Shown piece after piece: positions 5,720 through 9,679 of a DNA stretch of 9,679 nucleotides. The position numbers and the translations under genes are program-made. Positions within the stretch are counted from its first letter, which is position 1; every line of letters starts with the position of its first letter. Source of the DNA: an uncultured bacterium (lineage in GTDB: Bacteria > Patescibacteriota > Minisyncoccia > Phycocordibacterales > PALSA-1337). The notes under the pieces were generated by a model. The model was not told the origin of the DNA. It did no database searches and saw only the letters and a list, made by a program, of their open reading frames with translations. Location of the stretch: positions 1-9,679 of the forward strand of contig CAIKDL010000026.1 of assembly GCA_903826185.1 (NCBI GenBank), written 5' to 3'.

Positions 5720-6943
5720 ATGCCAAACATCACCCCAGACATCGAAGCGTTCGCACGTATAAAAGTCCTTGGAGTTGGAGGTTCCGGAGGAAACGCAGTG
5801 AACCACATGATCAATAGCAAGGTTAAGGGGGTTGATTTCATTACTATAAATACAGACTCGCAAGATCTACACAGGTCTCTAGCTAAGAAGCGTATACATA
5901 TCGGAAAAAATCTGACTCGCGGTCTAGGGACCGGCATGAACGCCGATCTCGGTCGTCGTGCAGTAGAAGAGACTCGCGATGAGATTCAGGACGCCATCAA
6001 GGGCGCAGACATGGTCTTCGTGACTTGTGGTGAAGGTGGTGGTACTGGTAGCGGCGCTTCACCAATGGTTGCACGCATCGCCAAGGAACTCGGCTGTCTC
6101 ACAGTTGCTGTAGTCACCAAGCCGTTCTTCTTCGAAGGACGCCAGCGTGGACGCATCGCCGAAGCTGGTCTCGATGAATTGAAAAAAGAAGTTGACGCCA
6201 TCATCGTCATTCCGAACGATCGCCTTCTTTCCGCTATCGACAAAGGCACCACCGTCAAAAACGCTTTCTCAATGTGTGATGAAATTCTCCGCCACGCCGT
6301 CGAAGGTATTTCAGACCTCATCACTACGCCAGGTATCATCAACATCGACTTCGCAGATATTCGCACTGTCATGGAAAATGCCGGCTCCGCGCTCATGGGT
6401 ATCGGTTTGGCCACTGGAGAAAATCGCGCCATCGAAGCTGCTAAGGCCGCCATCAACTCACCTCTCCTCGACGTCTCTATCACCGGTTCCAAGGGTGTGC
6501 TCTTCTCTATCGCTGGTGGTGAGGATCTTACAATGTTCGAGATCCAGGACGCCGCCAAGGTCATCACTGAGTCCATCGATCCTGAAGCCAAGATCATCTT
6601 CGGTACAGTTCGCGACGATAAGCTCAAGAAGAATGAGATCAAGATCACGGTCATCGCCACTGGTTTTCCTGAAAACAATACTGCTCCAGCCAGACCAGCG
6701 AGCATGTCACTTGGCAACATGACGGTAACTTCAGTGTCCAAGAGTCCAGAAAAGGAAAAAGGTAAGATCTTCCACTCAGCTCCAGAATCTAAGCGTGATA
6801 GCTCCTCAGCCTCATCCGGTTCAAATTCATCCGAAAAGATCACCGACATAAAGAAGCCTGTTGCTCCAACTGCGAAACCCGCAGATGACGACGATGATTG
6901 GGGTGCTGTACCAGCATTCCTCCGAAGATCGAGGTTGAAATAA
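5720..6943 (+). CDS. ftsZ: Cell division protein FtsZ
   Basis: Tubulin-like GTPase that polymerises into the Z ring. The 407-residue protein begins its GTPase domain with IKVLGVGGSGGNAV (14-27). The tubulin signature is GGGTGSG (106-112), with Ser where most FtsZ have Thr. The T7 catalytic loop NIDFAD (208-213) retains Asn208, Asp210 and Asp213, so GTP hydrolysis should be intact. The C-terminal domain runs to about 316. A Ser/Lys/Pro-rich disordered linker (about 317-388) leads to an acidic run and the conserved tail WGAVPAFLRRSRLK (394-407), which should bind FtsA. The ATG at 5720 is the natural start with no Shine-Dalgarno sequence. trxB follows after 13 bp. Confidence 0.98.
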   Translation: MPNITPDIEAFARIKVLGVGGSGGNAVNHMINSKVKGVDFITINTDSQDLHRSLAKKRIHIGKNLTRGLGTGMNADLGRRAVEETRDEIQDAIKGADMVFVTCGEGGGTGSGASPMVARIAKELGCLTVAVVTKPFFFEGRQRGRIAEAGLDELKKEVDAIIVIPNDRLLSAIDKGTTVKNAFSMCDEILRHAVEGISDLITTPGIINIDFADIRTVMENAGSALMGIGLATGENRAIEAAKAAINSPLLDVSITGSKGVLFSIAGGEDLTMFEIQDAAKVITESIDPEAKIIFGTVRDDKLKKNEIKITVIATGFPENNTAPARPASMSLGNMTVTSVSKSPEKEKGKIFHSAPESKRDSSSASSGSNSSEKITDIKKPVAPTAKPADDDDDWGAVPAFLRRSRLK

Positions 6944-6956
6944 AAACTCTACTATC

Positions 6957-7895
6957 ATGACATATGACCTCGCAATCATCGGTGGTGGACCAGCCGGCGC
7001 AGCAGCCGCTGTCTACGCTGCACGTAAACGTTTGCAGACTATAGTCATCACAAAAGACTGGGTTGGTCAGAGCTCCGTGTCAGACAAGATCGAAAACTGG
7101 ATCGGCACTCCAGCCATATCTGGTGTAGACCTATCCAAGAGCTTGGAAATACACGCCAAGGCTTATGCCAAAGATCCTACAAGCGGCGCTGATATACTGA
7201 CTTTCAAAGACGGTGAAACTTGCACAGATATAAGTGGCACCAACAAATCATTTACCGTAAAAACTAACAAGGGTTCTTATGAGACTCGCACGATCCTCAT
7301 AGTAAGCGGTAGCAGCCGACGCAAGCTCGACATCAAAGGCGCCAAAGAATTCGAGCACAAAGGACTCACCTACTGCGCCACTTGCGACGGCCCGATGTAC
7401 GATGGCCAAGACGTGGTAGTCATCGGCGGAGGCAACGCTGCTTTCGAGAGCGCCGCGCAGCTTCTAGCATATTGCAAAAGCGTGACTCTATTATATAGAG
7501 GAACAGCTTTCAAAGCTGATCCTTCAACGATAGAAAAGTTGAGCAAGAACCCCAAGATGAAAGTCATCACCAATGCCGTACCAAAGGAAGTCGCTGGTGA
7601 CAAATTCGTGACTTCATTCACATACACAGATGCGGTCAGTAAAAAAGACATAACTCTGGCAACAACCGGAGTTTTCGTGGAGATCGGCGCCATTCCAAAC
7701 ACGGACTTCGCAAAGAATATCATCAGCCTCGACAAGACCAACCACGTTGTGACAGACCCACGCAACCAGCGCACAACCACGGACGGCATATGGGCCGCCG
7801 GAGATTGTACGGATGGGCTATATCATCAGAATAATATCGCTGCCGGTGACGCCGTAAAGGCCATCGAGGATATCTATTTCTATCTACGCGCTTAA
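6957..7895 (+). CDS. trxB: Thioredoxin reductase-like FAD/NAD(P)H flavoprotein
   Basis: Cytosolic low-molecular-weight thioredoxin reductase fold, 312 residues, the usual TrxB length. The FAD-binding loop is GGGPAGAAAA (9-18), the redox-active pair is Cys140-Ala-Thr-Cys143 in CATCDG, the pyridine nucleotide loop is GGGNAAFES (157-165), and the closing FAD motif is IWAAGDCTDGLYHQ (278-291). The E. coli NADPH-specifying HRRDGFR segment is replaced by YRGTAFK (180-186), so only one of the phosphate-binding arginines remains and coenzyme preference may differ from NADPH. It starts 13 bp after ftsZ without its own clear promoter or Shine-Dalgarno sequence and is probably cotranscribed with it. It ends 9 bp from the convergent nuclease gene. 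The thioredoxin partner is not in the window. Confidence 0.93.
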   Translation: MTYDLAIIGGGPAGAAAAVYAARKRLQTIVITKDWVGQSSVSDKIENWIGTPAISGVDLSKSLEIHAKAYAKDPTSGADILTFKDGETCTDISGTNKSFTVKTNKGSYETRTILIVSGSSRRKLDIKGAKEFEHKGLTYCATCDGPMYDGQDVVVIGGGNAAFESAAQLLAYCKSVTLLYRGTAFKADPSTIEKLSKNPKMKVITNAVPKEVAGDKFVTSFTYTDAVSKKDITLATTGVFVEIGAIPNTDFAKNIISLDKTNHVVTDPRNQRTTTDGIWAAGDCTDGLYHQNNIAAGDAVKAIEDIYFYLRA

Positions 7896-7904
7896 GTTGC
7901 GCAC

Positions 7905-8459
7905 TTACTTCGCAGTGTTGGCGCACGCATTCCATAAACCAAGTTTCGCTTTTTGCGCCACCGCTTCCGTGGCGCGGAATTCGCTCTGCATGGAATACGG
8001 CGTGCCAAATGTATATTCTCTAGCATAACCATCTTTCAACATGGCTTCATTGTAGAATAAGCCATCGTCACGATACACATACGCCAAATAGCGGCCATAT
8101 TTATCTTTGAGTTCCCTATTCGGATTGAAGGTAAGTCGGACTTTGCGGCCACTCAAAAGCTCCTTGGCTTCCACCGAAGCTTCCGGACCATAACATTCCA
8201 CAGGTTTACGCGGGTCGACAATCTCTGGCGTATTAATGCCGAGCACGCGCACGGTTATGATTTTCGATGCTATATCGACTCTGAAGGTATCACCATCAAC
8301 GACATAATTGACCGGATAATACTTTTCCGGATCGATCTTCACATCGTCACCAAATACACTAAGCAGACCAAACGCTTTACTAGCCCAAAGTACACAAACA
8401 CACACAAGCACAACCGCACACGCAACCGCTATATAAGCGGCCTTCCTTTTGTTTATCAT
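7905..8459 (-). CDS. Membrane-anchored thermonuclease-like (SNase) protein
   Basis: A 184-residue protein with an N-terminal signal anchor (basic INKRK, then a Cys-rich hydrophobic stretch at about 8-29) followed by a staphylococcal-nuclease domain (about 48-178). Visible active-site elements are VVDGDT (53-58), RVLGINTPE (71-79) with Arg71 and Glu79, and KYGRYLAYV (120-128) with Arg123. These correspond to Asp21, Arg35, Glu43 and Arg87 of the S. aureus enzyme; the usual IDTPE is INTPE here (Asn76). Cys89 and Cys179 could form a disulfide outside the membrane. The expected role is calcium-dependent cleavage of DNA or RNA at the cell surface, plausible for nucleotide scavenging. The ATG at 8457-8459 is chosen because it begins right at the signal anchor. 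The frame stays open 89 codons further upstream, but that part shows no domain. It converges with trxB. Confidence 0.9.
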   Translation of the reverse strand: MINKRKAAYIAVACAVVLVCVCVLWASKAFGLLSVFGDDVKIDPEKYYPVNYVVDGDTFRVDIASKIITVRVLGINTPEIVDPRKPVECYGPEASVEAKELLSGRKVRLTFNPNRELKDKYGRYLAYVYRDDGLFYNEAMLKDGYAREYTFGTPYSMQSEFRATEAVAQKAKLGLWNACANTAK

Positions 8460-8707
8460 CTTTTTCTGATGTCCGACAACATCACTTCCCAGTAGCCAAG
8501 AACAGGACATACCTCGAACTTGGGACCGAATCCTCGACACTCTTTCAAAACTAAACACCCAGGAATTATTACCTGATTTGAGTTTCATGTCCGGATTTAA
8601 ACACCACGGTGATTCGATTGATCCTAAAATTGTTGACCGAGATAATAATAGCGCAGTGATATAGAAAAGATAGAGGGTAAAGTTTGTCGCTAACAACAAG
8701 TTATTAG
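8460..8707. other. Gene-free stretch upstream of the nuclease gene
   Basis: No recognisable gene or RNA was found here. The minus-strand frame of the nuclease gene continues through it but reads like non-coding sequence. A small inverted repeat GATGT/ACATC (8468-8483) lies just upstream of the nuclease start. No promoter close to the nuclease ATG fits the -10 spacing seen for other genes in the window, so its transcription start is unknown. tRNA, SRP RNA and tmRNA features were looked for by eye and not seen. Confidence 0.5.
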
Positions 8708-8739
8708 GTATTGCCTGCCAATACACAATCTGCTATATT
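8708..8739 (+). promoter_or_regulatory. Promoter with overlapping palindrome in front of a putative small RNA
   Basis: TTGCCT (8711-8716), a 17-nt spacer and TATATT (8734-8739), preceded by TG (8731-8732) as an extended -10. The -35 lies inside GTATTG-CCTGC-CAATAC (8708-8724), a perfect 6-bp-arm palindrome that could be an operator. The predicted start is A8746. No plus-strand protein gene follows, but a terminator does, at 8780-8802. Confidence 0.4.
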
Positions 8740-8745
8740 GTAACT

Positions 8746-8802
8746 ACCTGCCCGTGGATACGGGTTATCGATTCGCAAGACCTGGCTTAACGCCAGGTTT
8801 TT
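8746..8802 (+). ncRNA. Putative small RNA of about 57 nt, antisense to the end of the NYN gene
   Basis: Predicted from a promoter ending at 8739 and a terminator ending at 8802. The RNA would contain hairpin CCCGT-GGAT-ACGGG (8751-8764), a 15-nt single-stranded stretch (8765-8779), then the terminator hairpin. Its first five bases, ACCTG, repeat at 8780-8784 and could compete for the terminator's 3' arm. Its 3' half overlaps the last 13 codons of the NYN gene in antisense. It matches no RNA family I recognise. It is inferred from signals only, without expression evidence. Confidence 0.3.
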
Positions 8803-9454
8803 GCTTTACCACCTGAGCGATATGCTTCTTGATGTTCTGAGCATTTATTATCTTGTCTGACACTTCTTTCAAGTCGGTTGTAATGAATCCTGCCTTGAAC
8901 AGAATAACCTTCTTACCATTCTTTTTGAGGTAACGAATGAGGCTGACAAAATCTGCATCTCCGGAAAACAAAGCTACGGTGTCATAACGATCCATAAGAC
9001 GGATCAAATCAACGCTTATCTCGACATCAAAATTGCATTTTGGAAGATGAATGTATACACCCTCATTATCCGTAAATGTGGCACGTTTGTTCGATTCGAT
9101 TTCATCAGCAGAAAGATGGTGACGCACTTTTTGCATTGGCTTGGTATAAACCCTCTTGCCGAAAATGTGCCTAGCTGCAGAAATAAAAGCTAGTGACTCC
9201 TTCTTTTGCGAATCATGGCCATAGTAGAAACGGATATGATCTGAAAAGAGCGACGTAAAATCGTATAGACCTTCCAGGTTTATGCGAAATTTCTCATTTT
9301 CTTGTAGGGCTTTGTTATCAGAATCCTGCCGATCCTCGTCAAACCAGTAGTTCACATTGCCAAAATCAATGACCGTCAGGACTTTACCAAAAGTCGCATC
9401 GATTCCAAGTTCGGTGCCGACAATATATTCTTTCTTGAAATCTTGAATATCCAT
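8765..9454 (-). CDS. NYN-domain (LabA/DUF88-like) putative ribonuclease
   Basis: A 229-residue protein of the NYN/LabA family, PIN-like metal-dependent RNases. The fold markers are VIDFGNVNYW (28-37) with Asp30 and Asn33, NFDVEISVD (141-149) with Asp143 and Asp149, and ALFSGDADF (161-169) with Asp166 and Asp168, followed by KKNGKKVILF (177-186). All acidic positions expected for metal binding are present, so it is probably active, with RNA as the likely substrate. The tail after about 205 is basic and ends KPGVKPGLANR. A -10 box lies 8 nt upstream of the ATG (9452-9454), implying a leaderless message. The 3' end of the gene contains the plus-strand terminator hairpin of the putative small RNA. 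No toxin-antitoxin partner is visible beside it. Confidence 0.88.
   Translation of the reverse strand: MDIQDFKKEYIVGTELGIDATFGKVLTVIDFGNVNYWFDEDRQDSDNKALQENEKFRINLEGLYDFTSLFSDHIRFYYGHDSQKKESLAFISAARHIFGKRVYTKPMQKVRHHLSADEIESNKRATFTDNEGVYIHLPKCNFDVEISVDLIRLMDRYDTVALFSGDADFVSLIRYLKKNGKKVILFKAGFITTDLKEVSDKIINAQNIKKHIAQVVKQKPGVKPGLANR
8780..8802 (+). terminator. Intrinsic terminator on the plus strand
   Basis: ACCTGGC (8780-8786) and GCCAGGT (8792-8798) form a perfect 7-bp stem with a TTAAC loop, running into five T residues (8798-8802). On the minus strand there is no T-run after the hairpin, so the polarity fits a plus-strand transcript, although it lies inside the minus-strand NYN gene. Confidence 0.5.
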
Positions 9455-9462
9455 TGCCGTCG

Positions 9463-9489
9463 ATTATATCAAAGATTCAGGAATGGCAA
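9463..9489 (-). promoter_or_regulatory. Promoter of the NYN gene, leaderless type
   Basis: On the minus strand TGATATAAT gives a consensus extended -10, with the TATAAT hexamer at 9463-9468. TTGCCA (9484-9489) is a possible -35 with a short 15-nt spacer. The -10 is 8 nt from the ATG, so transcription would begin at or within about 2 nt of the start codon. Confidence 0.55.
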
Positions 9490-9553
9490 AAATATACTGG
9501 CTTTATAAGTATGATCTTGGTTGGTCGATATTATTAGTTAACACGATATCATC

Positions 9554-9679
9554 ATGGATGAACCACCAACGATTCGTGACTTGTATCCGGACTACACAGA
9601 AGAACAGCTCCAAGAAGCAGAAGAAAACCTAGAGCGGCACATTGAACTCGTGCTTCGCATCTACGAGCGACGGGAATCT
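9554..9679 (+). CDS. Partial gene of unknown function, runs off the right edge
   Basis: An ATG at 9554 opens a frame with no stop to the end of the window, giving 42 residues. It starts MDEPPTIRDLYPDYTEEQLQ and continues with a strongly helical Glu/Leu-rich stretch (about 16-40). The pattern of a short PTIRDLYP-like start followed by a helix resembles small uncharacterised proteins seen beside recombinase genes in accessory regions; this is from memory and unverified. A TATTAT (9529-9534) lies 19 nt upstream as a weak -10 candidate, and no Shine-Dalgarno sequence is present. The neighbouring divergent gene is the NYN gene, and the 99-bp gap between them holds both promoters. Confidence 0.6.
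   Translation, partial: MDEPPTIRDLYPDYTEEQLQEAEENLERHIELVLRIYERRES

Noticed and set aside
5986..6849. Long open frame on the minus strand opposite ftsZ
   Set aside because: It lies wholly antisense to a clear, conserved ftsZ. Its translation is Ser/Met/Ile-rich without motifs, as expected from the complement of a codon-biased gene.
6935..6955. Own promoter for trxB (TTGAAA and TACTAT)
   Set aside because: The two boxes are only 9 nt apart and the TACTAT ends 1 nt before the ATG, so neither spacing is workable.
7891..7926. Two-way terminator between trxB and the nuclease gene
   Set aside because: Short complementary pieces (GCGC repeats, CACT/AGTG) exist but the stem is broken and no T-run follows on either strand.
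8460..8726. In-frame N-terminal extension of the nuclease by 89 codons
   Set aside because: The extension has no recognisable domain and would bury the signal anchor in mid-protein. The ATG at 8457-8459 begins exactly at a typical signal-anchor N-terminus.
8461..8760. tRNA, tmRNA or SRP RNA in the 305-base gap
   Set aside because: T-arm-like strings (for example around 8513-8535) have no matching 5-bp stem, acceptor stem or anticodon arm on either strand.

Overview
The window looks like chromosomal core-gene territory from a Candidate Phyla Radiation (Patescibacteria) bacterium, most likely Parcubacteria. This rests on compact single-copy housekeeping genes, tiny intergenic gaps, start codons with almost no Shine-Dalgarno sequences, an FtsZ with a GGGTGSG signature, and a catalytically degraded histidyl-tRNA synthetase paralogue. 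TGA is used as a stop (pth), so the code is the standard bacterial one, not the TGA=Gly code of Gracilibacteria/Absconditabacteria. Taxonomy is inferred from gene content and sequence style, not from a search.

Layout. Left end: an AT-rich terminator-like hairpin (+), then a minus-strand pair, a small multi-pass membrane protein followed by pth. A compact two-way promoter region separates these from a long plus-strand run: lepB, a HisRS-like pseudo-synthetase, rpsU (bS21), ybeY, ftsA, a YdjM/DUF457-like membrane metal-hydrolase, ftsZ and trxB. trxB converges on a minus-strand pair: a membrane-anchored thermonuclease-like protein and, beyond a 305-base gap, a NYN-domain (LabA/DUF88-type) protein. 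At the right edge a plus-strand gene of unknown function starts and runs off the window.

How the genes relate. The run combines protein export (LepB), translation (HisRS-like, bS21, Pth, YbeY), cell division (FtsA/FtsZ with a membrane protein between them) and redox (TrxB). Internal promoters are recognisable before lepB, rpsU and ftsA, suggesting sub-operons lepB-hisRS-like, rpsU-ybeY and ftsA-DUF457, with ftsZ-trxB probably separate.

The most notable signals outside the genes are: -10 boxes only 8-10 nt from start codons in five genes, implying leaderless or near-leaderless mRNAs; a symmetric divergent promoter before lepB; and, in the 305-base gap, a promoter-plus-terminator arrangement predicting a small plus-strand RNA of about 57 nt antisense to the 3' end of the NYN gene. 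No CRISPR array, insertion sequence, tRNA or rRNA gene was seen.
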